In this document: positions 9,338-17,845 of the stretch, one piece after another | Layout: every line of letters begins with the position of its first letter | How positions within the stretch are numbered: the first letter of the stretch is position 1 | Assembly (NCBI GenBank): GCA_027484445.1 | Contig: JAIXSY010000040.1 | Coordinates: 51,084 to 115,083 of the forward strand | Length of the DNA: 64,000 bases | Direction of reading: 5' to 3' | Source of the DNA: Verrucomicrobiaceae bacterium | GTDB taxonomy: Bacteria > Verrucomicrobiota > Verrucomicrobiia > Verrucomicrobiales > Verrucomicrobiaceae | Notes under the pieces: model-generated | Seen by the model: the letters and a program-made list of their open reading frames with translations, nothing else | Databases searched by the model: none | Told to the model about the DNA's origin: nothing | Program-made: the position numbers and the translations under genes

Positions 9338-10645
9338 ATGTCACAGCCTACTTCACCTCCTGAAATCACCAAACTGAGTGAACTGACCCCGCATCAGCGC
9401 CGCTCAGGCATTGCAGCTTGGTTGGGCTGGCTGTTTGATGGCCTCGACATGCACATCTACACGCTGGTCGCCACGCCGTTCGTGGCTGCTTTGCTGATGC
9501 AAGATGGACTGATGCCAGAGCCCAAGGACGTGGACACCAAAGCCTCCATCATCCAGGCAGCCTTCCTCGTGGGTTGGGCACTTGGCGGAGGCTTCTTTGG
9601 TAGGCTTGGCGATGTGCTAGGCCGCAGCCGCACGCTTGTACTGACCATTTTGTTTTATGCAGGTTTCACCGGCTTATCTGCCTTTTGCACCGAATGGTGG
9701 CACCTGCTGATCTGTCGCTTTCTTTCTGCTCTAGGCATCGGTGGTGAATGGGCGGTGGGTGCTTCTTTGCTCTCCGAAACTTGGCCCAAAAAGTGGCGTC
9801 CCTGGATTGCTGCCACGCTCCAAACGGCTGTGAACCTGGGAGTTCTCCTGGCCTGTGCAGCGGGCGCAACCTTTGCCTGGATCGTGAGTCAGGGATGGAT
9901 GACTGAAGCCATGAGTCATCGCATTGTCTTCCTGGTGGGAATTCTTCCTGCCTTGATCACACTCTGGATTCGCAAAGCGGTTCCCGAAACCGAAGAATGG
10001 TCCGCCGCAGCGACTACCCGCAAGCCACCTCAAATTCGAGAATTGTTCGGTCCTGAAGTCGCGAGCACGACTTGGCGAGTGCTTATCATCTGTGCGGTTT
10101 CTCTCACTGCTCATTGGGCCTTCATGTTTTGGCAACAAAGCCTGATTCGCGCATTGCCAGAGGTGAAAGCTCTAACTGGTCTTGAGCAAACGCGCGCCGT
10201 AGTCGAAGCCTTGGTCTGGATCATGAGCGGTTCCATCTTGGGCAATTACGTGGCAGGATTTTTGGCCAAGATCTGTGGATATCGCTGGGCCATCGTCACG
10301 ATGCTCTTGGGTTATGCCATCGCCATGCTAACCGCCTTCCATAGCACCTCCGCGTGGACTCACGAGCAAATGCTGATCTGGTATGCTGTCATAGGTCTAT
10401 GTCAGGGCGTCTTTGGACTCTTCACGATGTGTTTGCCCCCGCTTTTCCCCACCTTGCTTCGCACCACGGGGGCAGGATTTTGCTACAACATCGGACGCAT
10501 CGTGGCAGCGATCGGCACCGTGGTGTTTAAGCTTTATGTTCCCGTGGGTGATTACCATCAGGCCTTGTATCTCGCCGGTTGGCTCTTCATACCTGCGGCT
10601 GCCATTGCTCTGCTTTTGCCAGAGGAAAAAGCAGAAGTAGCTTGA
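9338..10645 (+). CDS. MFS transporter, aromatic-acid/sialic-acid symporter type
   Basis: A 435-residue inner-membrane carrier with about 12 hydrophobic segments. The first membrane helix starts GWLFDGLDMHIYTLV, like the D-containing TM1 of the aromatic acid:H+ symporter and NanT-type sugar acid families. Between TM2 and TM3 is the MFS signature FGRLGDVLGRSRTL, followed in TM4-5 by GIGGEWAVGASLLSETWP. The substrate is likely a carboxylate or sugar acid but cannot be fixed from the sequence. It sits after the heparinase-like gene, which makes uptake of a polysaccharide-derived acid possible. It converges with the FtsX-type gene (9-bp gap). Confidence 0.85.
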   Translation: MSQPTSPPEITKLSELTPHQRRSGIAAWLGWLFDGLDMHIYTLVATPFVAALLMQDGLMPEPKDVDTKASIIQAAFLVGWALGGGFFGRLGDVLGRSRTLVLTILFYAGFTGLSAFCTEWWHLLICRFLSALGIGGEWAVGASLLSETWPKKWRPWIAATLQTAVNLGVLLACAAGATFAWIVSQGWMTEAMSHRIVFLVGILPALITLWIRKAVPETEEWSAAATTRKPPQIRELFGPEVASTTWRVLIICAVSLTAHWAFMFWQQSLIRALPEVKALTGLEQTRAVVEALVWIMSGSILGNYVAGFLAKICGYRWAIVTMLLGYAIAMLTAFHSTSAWTHEQMLIWYAVIGLCQGVFGLFTMCLPPLFPTLLRTTGAGFCYNIGRIVAAIGTVVFKLYVPVGDYHQALYLAGWLFIPAAAIALLLPEEKAEVA

Positions 10646-10654
10646 GCTTCCGCC

Positions 10655-13024
10655 TCAATCTCTAGCCTTCAAAACGCCGACCATGTCCAGTTGGCGAAGC
10701 ATTCTGCCCACCACAGCAAAGCAAGCCAAGGCCGCGCCGGAGACAACGAGAATCGCCACACTGTAAGTCTGATCACTGATGATCAGGGGCAAACGGACTG
10801 TTTCCGTCCTCACCTGCGTGATGATCCACATGGCTAGGCCTTTGCCAAACAGAAGACCGAGCGGTAGTGCCACCACGACGAGCATCGTCAACTCTCCCAG
10901 CAAAACAGCAGCCACTTCTCGCTGTGTAAATCCTACCACTCGCAGAGTCGCGAGGTCTCTTCCGCGTTCACTTAAAGCAATGCGAGCGCTATTGTAAACC
11001 ACACCAAACGCAACAATGACAGCCAGCGAAAAATAAAGCCTCTGCAAAATGCCGATGCTCTCCCCTGTCGTGCTCCGAAAAGCAGCTAACTGATCTTTTT
11101 TGACCAAGGTGGTGGCTAACCTCGGCGTCGCTTTCACCTCTTTCATAAAGGCATCCCAGTGATTTTGATCGACCCGAAGATAGGCACCGCTCACGCTATC
11201 TCCTTCCTTCATCACACGACGCAGCGCTTCAATGTCCATGAAGGCAGACACCCCTGAAAAATCTTCAATCAAACCTCGGACAGGCAATTGCAACACAGGC
11301 CGCCTTCCTTCAAGAACCACGACCCTCACGAGTTGTCCCGTTGTGATTCCCAGAGCTTCTGCCAGAGCCTTGGACATCACAATCCCATCTTTTGGCAGAA
11401 CAATGCGGTGGCCCTGTGCATCAAGCAACCGATTCAAAATCGCATTCTCAGGGATTCCGGTTAAGGCCAAGCGCCGAGAAAAAGCCCCATGTTCAAAGCG
11501 AGCCTGAACTGCTCTCACAGGTTCAGCCAAGGTCACTCCTGGCAAATGCTCCATGTCATGCAGAGCCTTTGCTGAAGCAGGCTCAATCAAAAATGTGACC
11601 ACATCTTGCCGCTGCGCATCATTCCATTGGTAGGTCAGAAGGTAGTCGATGCTATCGGCCATGCTTCCTGGCAAGACCATGAGCCCAGTGGCCAGAGAAA
11701 GACCCGCAACAGTGAAGGAAGATTGCCATGGACGACGCTCGATATTCCGAAGCGCCATGCGCCACGCAGGACTCATCCAATTCGCCAGACCGACACGCTC
11801 TAGGAAGCTGGGTTTGTAGCTGGCTGGCGGCTCCGGGCGCATGGCCTCGGCGGGCGGTAACTTCACAGCCATCCAGACCACACTTAGCACTCCGACCAAT
11901 GAGGCCACTGCACTCACGATCAAAGCCACTGCAACAGAGCTGTAATCCATCACAAAATCCAAAGACGGAAATCGAAAGAACAATCGATACAAAGACAAGA
12001 GGCCACCGCCCATGAACCGACCAGCAAGACCACCCAGGCATGACCCCAACACAACAATCACAAAGGCAAAACCTAGGTAGTGTCTGCCCACCTGCCATGA
12101 AGAATATCCAAGAGCTTTCAGTTGCGCAATCTGCTCACGCTGCAACCGCACCAGACGCGCGAGAACCGCATTCACCATGAAAGCGGCAACACTCAAAAAA
12201 ACCACAGGGTAAGCTACAGATAGCGCCCGCAGCACGGTCAGTTCATCATTCAATCTCTTGGCACTGCCATGATCACTACGAGTTATGGCACCAGCAGCTC
12301 CATAAGTGCTCAACATCCGATCCAACTCTGCGAGGATAGGTCCAGGCTCGGCACCAGGAGCCAAATCCGCACAGAAGTCATTGAAAGCGCCATCCATGTC
12401 ATAGGCCGCCGACAGAGCTCGGTAGTTCATCCAGAACACACCGAAACGCTTGTTGTCGGGCAAACTCTCCCCTGCTCTCGCTTCAAAGACATATTCGGGA
12501 GACAAGCCAATCCCCGTGATCTCCAACAGATCTGAACGACCATTAATGATGGCCTTAACCCGATCCCCAGGCTGCAATTCATTCGCCTCAGCAAACGCCT
12601 CGCTGACCAAGGCTTCACGCCTCGCATCTGGCTGCGGCATTCTTCCTCGACGCAGAAACACTTGGTTGAGCAACGGTTGTGATCCGCTTTCAGGCAAAGA
12701 AACCAACTGCCCCGAACACGGCACAGAAACACCCGGCAAATCCAAGACCGCAGCTTGAACCACTCGAAGCTCAAGGGCGGCGATCCCAGGAATTTGAATG
12801 ATTCGATCCTTTAGAGACAAAGGCGCACGCTTCAGCGTCCCAAACACATCTGCCATTCGATGTGTTTGATAATAGTCATCTCGTGTCTGCTCCAGAGTTA
12901 GCAGCAAACTTCGTGTCATGATCATCATGGCCAACCCACAGGCCATGACCAGTGACACCGCTACCACTTGGCCCTTCATGCGACTCAAATCGCGCAGCAA
13001 CTTCAGATCGAGTGGTGTCAGCAT
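10655..13024 (-). CDS. FtsX/MacB-type ABC transporter permease, two FtsX domains
   Basis: A 789-residue inner-membrane protein with an N-terminal membrane helix (VVAVSLVMACGLAMMIM) and a periplasmic domain. A first FtsX three-helix unit (residues ~265-390) and a second membrane/periplasm/FtsX repeat end with SGAALACFAVVGRMLRQLDM and VGVLKARD. This matches permeases of MacB/LolC/DevC-like mechanotransmission transporters. No ATPase partner is adjacent, so it must pair with one encoded elsewhere. It follows apbE on the same strand with overlapping translation signals: the apbE stop is at 13031-13033, GTG at 13027 and ATG at 13024. The ATG is taken as the start. Confidence 0.85.
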   Translation of the reverse strand: MLTPLDLKLLRDLSRMKGQVVAVSLVMACGLAMMIMTRSLLLTLEQTRDDYYQTHRMADVFGTLKRAPLSLKDRIIQIPGIAALELRVVQAAVLDLPGVSVPCSGQLVSLPESGSQPLLNQVFLRRGRMPQPDARREALVSEAFAEANELQPGDRVKAIINGRSDLLEITGIGLSPEYVFEARAGESLPDNKRFGVFWMNYRALSAAYDMDGAFNDFCADLAPGAEPGPILAELDRMLSTYGAAGAITRSDHGSAKRLNDELTVLRALSVAYPVVFLSVAAFMVNAVLARLVRLQREQIAQLKALGYSSWQVGRHYLGFAFVIVVLGSCLGGLAGRFMGGGLLSLYRLFFRFPSLDFVMDYSSVAVALIVSAVASLVGVLSVVWMAVKLPPAEAMRPEPPASYKPSFLERVGLANWMSPAWRMALRNIERRPWQSSFTVAGLSLATGLMVLPGSMADSIDYLLTYQWNDAQRQDVVTFLIEPASAKALHDMEHLPGVTLAEPVRAVQARFEHGAFSRRLALTGIPENAILNRLLDAQGHRIVLPKDGIVMSKALAEALGITTGQLVRVVVLEGRRPVLQLPVRGLIEDFSGVSAFMDIEALRRVMKEGDSVSGAYLRVDQNHWDAFMKEVKATPRLATTLVKKDQLAAFRSTTGESIGILQRLYFSLAVIVAFGVVYNSARIALSERGRDLATLRVVGFTQREVAAVLLGELTMLVVVALPLGLLFGKGLAMWIITQVRTETVRLPLIISDQTYSVAILVVSGAALACFAVVGRMLRQLDMVGVLKARD

Positions 13025-13030
13025 CACCCA

Positions 13031-13972
13031 CTATGGACTTCCGTTCAGTTTTGTAAATTGGACCTCAATGTTTGGAAACTGCTTGACCCAGTTTTTTCCA
13101 GCATCTTCGCCCATCACACACATGGCTGTCGCCAAAGCATCACTAGTCGCACAATCCGGTGCAATGACGCTGCACGCGATTCTCTCTCTCAAACCTAAAC
13201 CTGTGCGTGGAGAAATGATGTGAGAGTAGCGCACACCATCAATTTCAACATACTGATAAAGATCACCTGAGGTCGAGACTGCACGTTGACGAAGCAAAAT
13301 GTTTTTTTTGTTAATCTGATCAGCAGTCAACACGACCTCCCAACCATCCCGACCAGGTGGTGGCTCACCCGCCACCGTATCACCACCCGCCTGAACAATG
13401 GCTATTTGAATTCCTTGTTGCTGCAAAATCTTCAAGCACTCATCCGCCGCCCATCCTTTGGCAATCCCCCCAAGATCAATTAGCGTCCCTGCCACCAAGG
13501 AAATGTTTGTTTTGCCTTCTTGAAATCGAATGCGCTTCCAATCAGTTGCCGCCATCGCGAGTGCCAGTCGGTCTTTGGGTGGCAATCGGCCTGTGCGTTT
13601 GGTTCTTCTCCAAAGATGACTCAAATGGCCACAAGTGGGGTCAAAAGCTCCATGCGTCATGTCCGCTAGGGCGACCGACTTTTTCAAAATCTCATACAAA
13701 GGTTCGCTCACCGCAAAAGGCATCAAAGCTTCTGGTGCACAAAGACGCATCAATTCGCTAGCTGGATCATAATCTGTGAATCTAGAGTTGAGTTCAGAGA
13801 TTCGCTCATAACACTTTTGCACTGCACGATTCGCCTTTTCTTGATCCTCGCAGAAACAAGAAATCCGAAACGTGGTAGCCATGCCTGCACCAGAAAAGTC
13901 ATACCGATTCAGCGACTCACCCGCGGTCGCAAAACTACCGATCAAAAGATAGAGAAATCCAAGGAAGCGCAT
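13031..13972 (-). CDS. apbE: Exported FAD:protein FMN transferase (ApbE)
   Basis: About 313 residues with a signal peptide (RFLGFLYLLIGSFATAG), then the ApbE fold: GAGMATTFRISC, LNSRFTDYDPASEL, GAFDPTCGHL, GTLIDLGGIAKGWAADECL, QAGGDTVAGEPPPG, VSTSGDLYQYVEIDG and SHIISPRTG. ApbE attaches FMN to threonine residues of exported redox proteins such as NqrB/NqrC and RnfG. A candidate flavoprotein substrate is not seen nearby. GTG 13975 directly precedes ATG 13972; the ATG is preferred. It is co-directional with, and 3-6 bases from, the FtsX permease gene, so the two are probably translated from one mRNA. Confidence 0.93.
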   Translation of the reverse strand: MRFLGFLYLLIGSFATAGESLNRYDFSGAGMATTFRISCFCEDQEKANRAVQKCYERISELNSRFTDYDPASELMRLCAPEALMPFAVSEPLYEILKKSVALADMTHGAFDPTCGHLSHLWRRTKRTGRLPPKDRLALAMAATDWKRIRFQEGKTNISLVAGTLIDLGGIAKGWAADECLKILQQQGIQIAIVQAGGDTVAGEPPPGRDGWEVVLTADQINKKNILLRQRAVSTSGDLYQYVEIDGVRYSHIISPRTGLGLRERIACSVIAPDCATSDALATAMCVMGEDAGKNWVKQFPNIEVQFTKLNGSP

Positions 13973-14036
13973 CACTCAAAAGCATAAAGAACAACGCGCC
14001 TCATGTCGATGATGTCAGCAAAAAACAAGTCTTGTC

Positions 14037-16280
14037 TCAGATGATGATTTCCACCCGCACCGCCGAGTGCTTGTAACTCGGCTGACGGCTCAGCGGATCA
14101 AACGAAGCATGCGTGAGCTGGTTCACCCGCCCATCGTGCATCGGCAAATACACTTCCCCCGGCTTCACGCAGCTCGTCAATCGGGTCAATGCGGTCAATT
14201 CCGCCCGCTTCGAGACCACCCGCACCTGCTGCCCATCCCGCACACCCAGCTTCGCCGCATCTTCGGGGTTCAAATCCAGCATCAGCTGCTCCGGCGCCAT
14301 CTTCCGCAGCACCGCCGACTTCCCCGTTCGTGTCTCCGTGTGCCATTGCGCACTCGTCCCGCGGCCCGTCATCAAAATGAGCGGAAACTCCGCACTGCGC
14401 TGCTCCGGCGGTGCCACGGGCTCATCAAAACAAAACTTCGCCCGCTGATCCTCCGTGAAAAACTTCCCGTCCTCGAACAAGCGCCGCTCATTCGTCATTC
14501 GCCATTCGTCATTCGTCATTTTCGCCGGCCATTGCACCCCGCCACTCCGCATCAACTGCGCATACCCTTCAATCCCCGTAATCTCACACGACTGCCCTTC
14601 CGAGCAGCGTTGCAGCACACGAAACACATCCTCCGGTGTCTGCCATTCGCGAAACATCTCCCCGCAGCCCCAGTAGTGGGCGATGAGCCGGAAGATGTGA
14701 AAATCCGCCAGCGCCTGCCCCGGTGCACGACGCACTTTCGGTGAGTAGCCGATGCGCCGCTCCGAATTGATGAAGCAGCCTTCCTTTTCGCCCCAACCGG
14801 CGGCGGGTAGCACAAGATGGGCGCGCTTTGCGGTCTCGGTGCTGCGATACATGTCCTGCACGACGAGGAAATCGAGCTTGTCGAGAATGCGGTTCATCTC
14901 GTTCTGGTCGATCCATGAGTGACTCGGGTTTGTCGCCACGAACCAAATCGCTTTCACCGTGCCTTCGTCGGCCGCTTGGATGATTTGGTCATACGCGAGG
15001 CTCGGCCGGTCAGGTATCCGCTCCACCGGCATGCCTGTCGCAGCCGCAATCTTCTCCCGATGCGCCGCATTCCGAAAATCATGCCCACCGAGCAAATTCG
15101 TCGTGTTGGAGAACAAACGCGAGCCCATCGCATTGCACTGCCCCGTGATCGAATTCGCGCCTGTGCCTGGTTTGCCGATGTTTCCGGTCATCAGCGCCAG
15201 ATTGATGATCGCCTGCGCCGTGCGTGTGGCCTGATGACCTTGATTCACGCCCATCGTCCACCAGAAGGAGACGCGTGGCTTGTCGTAGAACGAACTTCCA
15301 AGTTCGTTTTCACCTGAACGAACTTGGAAGTTCGTTCTACGCAGGATCGTGTCCGCGAAACGAACCAACTCTTCACTCGAAAGTCCTGTCTCCGCACAGA
15401 CTCTCTCCGGCGTGAAATCAGCCACAAAGCTCTCGAAAGCCTCAAAGCCGTTCGTGTGCGCATCGACGAAGGTTCTGTCCACGCCACCGTCGCGAATGAG
15501 CAGATGCGCCAGACCATACAGCAGCGTCAAATCGCTCTTCGGCTTGATGGCGTAGTGCTGCGTGGCCGCCATCGCGGTCTCGGTGGTGCGGGGATCGACG
15601 ACGATGATTTCTGGCTGACGTTGGTTCTTCAAAACGCGCTGCCACATGATCGGATGTGCGATGCAGGGATTCCCGCCGATGAAGACGAGCACATCGCTCT
15701 CCTCAAAGTCGGCGTAGGTGAAGGGAGGCGCGTCGAAGCCGAAGCTCTCTTTGTAAGCCGCCACCGCCGTGGCCATGCACTGGCGTGTGTTGCCATCGCC
15801 ATGGATCATGCCCATGCCAAACTTCGCCAGCGCACCGAGGAAGGCCATTTCCTCAAACATGATCTGCCCCGTGCTCAAAAACGCCGCTGCCTCGGGGCCA
15901 TGCTGATCGAGGATGCGCCGCATCTGATCGCAAAAGTAGCGCAGCGCCGTGTCCCAATCGACTTCCTTGCCGTGCAGCAGCGGCATTCGGGCCCGATCCG
16001 GCGCATCGAGCACGCTCAGCGCCTCCCAGCCCTTCGGACAGGCCGTGCCGAGGTTCACGGGATAGTCGGCATCGGGCGTGAGATTGATCGCCTCGCCATC
16101 TTTGAGATGAATCATCAGGCCGCAGCCGGTGGAACAGAAGCCGCACACGGCCTTCGTGGTCGCCGTGGGCACCGAGAGCGAAGGCAACTGCCCCAAGCCG
16201 AACCTCGCTGGTTCACGCACCAGATCCGCCGTGAGCGGCCCATTCCATTCGCGGAAGGTCATGGCGGGTAGCGTGATCAT
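14037..16280 (-). CDS. nasA: Assimilatory nitrate reductase catalytic subunit (NasA/NarB type)
   Basis: A 747-residue molybdopterin (bis-MGD) oxidoreductase reducing nitrate to nitrite in the cytoplasm. The N-terminal [4Fe-4S] ligands are Cys46, Cys49, Cys53 and Cys81, and the probable Mo ligand is Cys168 in GDGNTRQCMA. The C-terminal molydopterin-dinucleotide domain includes ILMTGRGTSAQWHTETRTG and YLPMHDGRVNQLTHASFDP. There is no Tat signal. Two in-frame insertions encoded by repeats stand out: residues ~314-333 (nested palindrome) and ~588-597 (heptamer array). Both fall where related enzymes have loops. The start codon overlaps the stop of the DmsBC fusion by one base (TGATG), so it is the last gene of a tightly coupled set. 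Confidence 0.92.
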   Translation of the reverse strand: MITLPAMTFREWNGPLTADLVREPARFGLGQLPSLSVPTATTKAVCGFCSTGCGLMIHLKDGEAINLTPDADYPVNLGTACPKGWEALSVLDAPDRARMPLLHGKEVDWDTALRYFCDQMRRILDQHGPEAAAFLSTGQIMFEEMAFLGALAKFGMGMIHGDGNTRQCMATAVAAYKESFGFDAPPFTYADFEESDVLVFIGGNPCIAHPIMWQRVLKNQRQPEIIVVDPRTTETAMAATQHYAIKPKSDLTLLYGLAHLLIRDGGVDRTFVDAHTNGFEAFESFVADFTPERVCAETGLSSEELVRFADTILRRTNFQVRSGENELGSSFYDKPRVSFWWTMGVNQGHQATRTAQAIINLALMTGNIGKPGTGANSITGQCNAMGSRLFSNTTNLLGGHDFRNAAHREKIAAATGMPVERIPDRPSLAYDQIIQAADEGTVKAIWFVATNPSHSWIDQNEMNRILDKLDFLVVQDMYRSTETAKRAHLVLPAAGWGEKEGCFINSERRIGYSPKVRRAPGQALADFHIFRLIAHYWGCGEMFREWQTPEDVFRVLQRCSEGQSCEITGIEGYAQLMRSGGVQWPAKMTNDEWRMTNERRLFEDGKFFTEDQRAKFCFDEPVAPPEQRSAEFPLILMTGRGTSAQWHTETRTGKSAVLRKMAPEQLMLDLNPEDAAKLGVRDGQQVRVVSKRAELTALTRLTSCVKPGEVYLPMHDGRVNQLTHASFDPLSRQPSYKHSAVRVEIII
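14490..14517. repeat. Heptamer tandem array inside nasA
   Basis: Four head-to-tail copies of the 7-mer ATTCGYC (ATTCGTC, ATTCGCC, ATTCGTC, ATTCGTC) occupy 14490-14517. On the coding strand they give the peptide MTNDEWRMTNE, a typical translation product of this repeat. The peptide sits in the loop before RRLFEDGKF of nasA. Confidence 0.85.
15284..15341. repeat. Nested palindromic element inside nasA
   Basis: A perfect 25-bp inverted repeat (15284-15308 and 15317-15341) encloses an 8-base loop (15309-15316). Each arm is itself a dyad: ACGAACTT-CC-AAGTTCGT at 15290-15307 and ACGAACTT-GG-AAGTTCGT at 15318-15335. It can therefore fold as one long or two short hairpins, like REP/BIME units. It is read in frame through nasA as about 20 extra residues (RTNFQVRSGENELGSSFY). 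Confidence 0.9.
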
Positions 16281-17845
16281 CAGTTCCCGGGCATTTTGGG
16301 CCCGCAGGCCGCGGTGAAAAAGTAGTGCCGCTCGATCAACTGGCTGCCCAGGGTGATCGCGACGGACAAGGTGAAGATCGCAGCGACATAAAACTGCGTG
16401 AAGATGACGGTCGGCAGGATGATGCCGACCATGGCGAGCATAATCTTCCGTGCCCGGAGCAGATGCGGAAGCTTTTCGGTCAGAACGCGTGCATTCATAT
16501 GCCAGGCGCTGCTGGCATCACGTCGCGCGTTTCGAATCTCACGCATCTCAAACAGTGAAACACACCAGCGCAGCACGAGCGCGGTTGGAATGGCGATTTG
16601 AGCCGCTGAATGACCCATCCAAGCCCAAACGACGCCCGGAATGGCCACGCCGAGCAAAACCATCGTTCCGAAGAATTTGCCGCTCACGAGCTTCATCGAC
16701 CAAAACGGCCGCCGCGTGTCCACATAGACCATGACCGAGGTATACACGGCCAAAACGCCCGCAATCCCCGCGAGACCCAGCGTGAGTTTCGAAGGAAAAA
16801 CGACCGCCAGCGCCCCCAGCTTCGCAAACAGCCCGAAGGCGATGATTTCGCGTGAGAGCCAGCTTTTGCGCCAACCGAGGAATGCGCGCCACGCCTTCAA
16901 AGGCTGCCCCAAGTGCAAAACACTCAACGCAATGCCCGCGATTCCAACGATCAACGCCGTCAACGAGGTCAATCGGGTCGCCTCAAGGCTCACAAAGCCC
17001 ATCAACACCGCCAACGCCGTGACGAAAAAGGTCCCCGCGCTCATCTGCGTGAGGACGAGCATCCACGTGAGCGGTGGATGCGCATGGTCGAGTCGCAGCA
17101 AACCAGCATCGGCAGGCTTTGCCACCGCGATGGGTTTGGTGGAGACGTAGGTCGTGGTGGGTCGCGTGTAGCTCGAATCAAACGCTCCGGCGATGATCTG
17201 GCCGCGATCCGGCACATCACTCAGTTTCACGACTTGGATCTTGATGGCCTCGTTCGGGCAGGCCTGCACGCAGGCTGGCGCTTCACCTTCGGCGAGCCGG
17301 CCCTGACACATGTCGCACTTGCGCACGATGCCGCGCTTCAAGTTGAACTTCGGCACGTCATACGGGCACTTCAAAATGCAGTAGCTGCAGCCGATGCACT
17401 GATCGTCGAGGTGCCGCACGATGCCGGTGATGGCATCTTTGTCATACGCGAGCACCGGGCAGCCATTCGAGCAGGCCGGGTCCTCGCAGTGATGGCAGGC
17501 CGTCGTGACGGTCTGGTGATATGGCTGCTGCTTGCGCAAACCCGTGATGAGTCCGACATCGCGCCAGGCTTCATCGTCATCGAGCCCGTTCAGCGAGTGA
17601 CAAGCCGCCACACAGGCTTTGCAGCCCGTGCAGGCATCCAGATTGACCTGAAAGGCATACTGCTCACCGGGATTTGGCTTCGAAAGCGGGATCAAATGGG
17701 TGAAGCGATCACGGATACTGCGGGTGTCATACTCCTCGGAGAACAGAGCGACCGGTGTGCGGAGGGTTTGCTGTTCTTTGAGCACCTTCCGCAGCAGGTC
17801 TGACGAGTCAGACAGGTCGGACAAGTCTGACAGCACCAAGGTCAT
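16280..17845 (-). CDS. Fused DmsB-like 4x[4Fe-4S] ferredoxin and DmsC-like membrane anchor
   Basis: A 521-residue fusion. Residues ~65-215 hold 16 cysteines in four clusters (72/75/78/82, 117/120/125/129, 150/153/156/160, 177/180/192/196), the DmsB/PhsB electron-transfer pattern. From ~255 onward there are about eight hydrophobic helices (LTWMLVLTQMSAGTFFV, ALIVGIAGIALSVLHLGQPL, ALAVVFPSKLTLGLAGIAGV) as in the DmsC/YnfH quinol-binding anchor. The first ~20 residues contain an (SDx) repeat from a nonamer array. It overlaps nirA by 4 bp and nasA by 1 bp. This suggests electrons for nasA come from membrane quinol; the wiring is inference. Confidence 0.88.
   Translation of the reverse strand: MTLVLSDLSDLSDSSDLLRKVLKEQQTLRTPVALFSEEYDTRSIRDRFTHLIPLSKPNPGEQYAFQVNLDACTGCKACVAACHSLNGLDDDEAWRDVGLITGLRKQQPYHQTVTTACHHCEDPACSNGCPVLAYDKDAITGIVRHLDDQCIGCSYCILKCPYDVPKFNLKRGIVRKCDMCQGRLAEGEAPACVQACPNEAIKIQVVKLSDVPDRGQIIAGAFDSSYTRPTTTYVSTKPIAVAKPADAGLLRLDHAHPPLTWMLVLTQMSAGTFFVTALAVLMGFVSLEATRLTSLTALIVGIAGIALSVLHLGQPLKAWRAFLGWRKSWLSREIIAFGLFAKLGALAVVFPSKLTLGLAGIAGVLAVYTSVMVYVDTRRPFWSMKLVSGKFFGTMVLLGVAIPGVVWAWMGHSAAQIAIPTALVLRWCVSLFEMREIRNARRDASSAWHMNARVLTEKLPHLLRARKIMLAMVGIILPTVIFTQFYVAAIFTLSVAITLGSQLIERHYFFTAACGPKMPGN
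17798..17833. repeat. Nonamer tandem array (GTCnGAcnn)4 in the DmsBC gene
   Basis: Four 9-bp units at 17798, 17807, 17816 and 17825 (GTCTGACGA, GTCAGACAG, GTCGGACAA, GTCTGACAG) are translated on the minus strand as repeated Ser-Asp-x near the protein N-terminus. GTCTGAC-GA-GTCAGAC forms a dyad. The same unit is found in cysJ. Confidence 0.85.
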
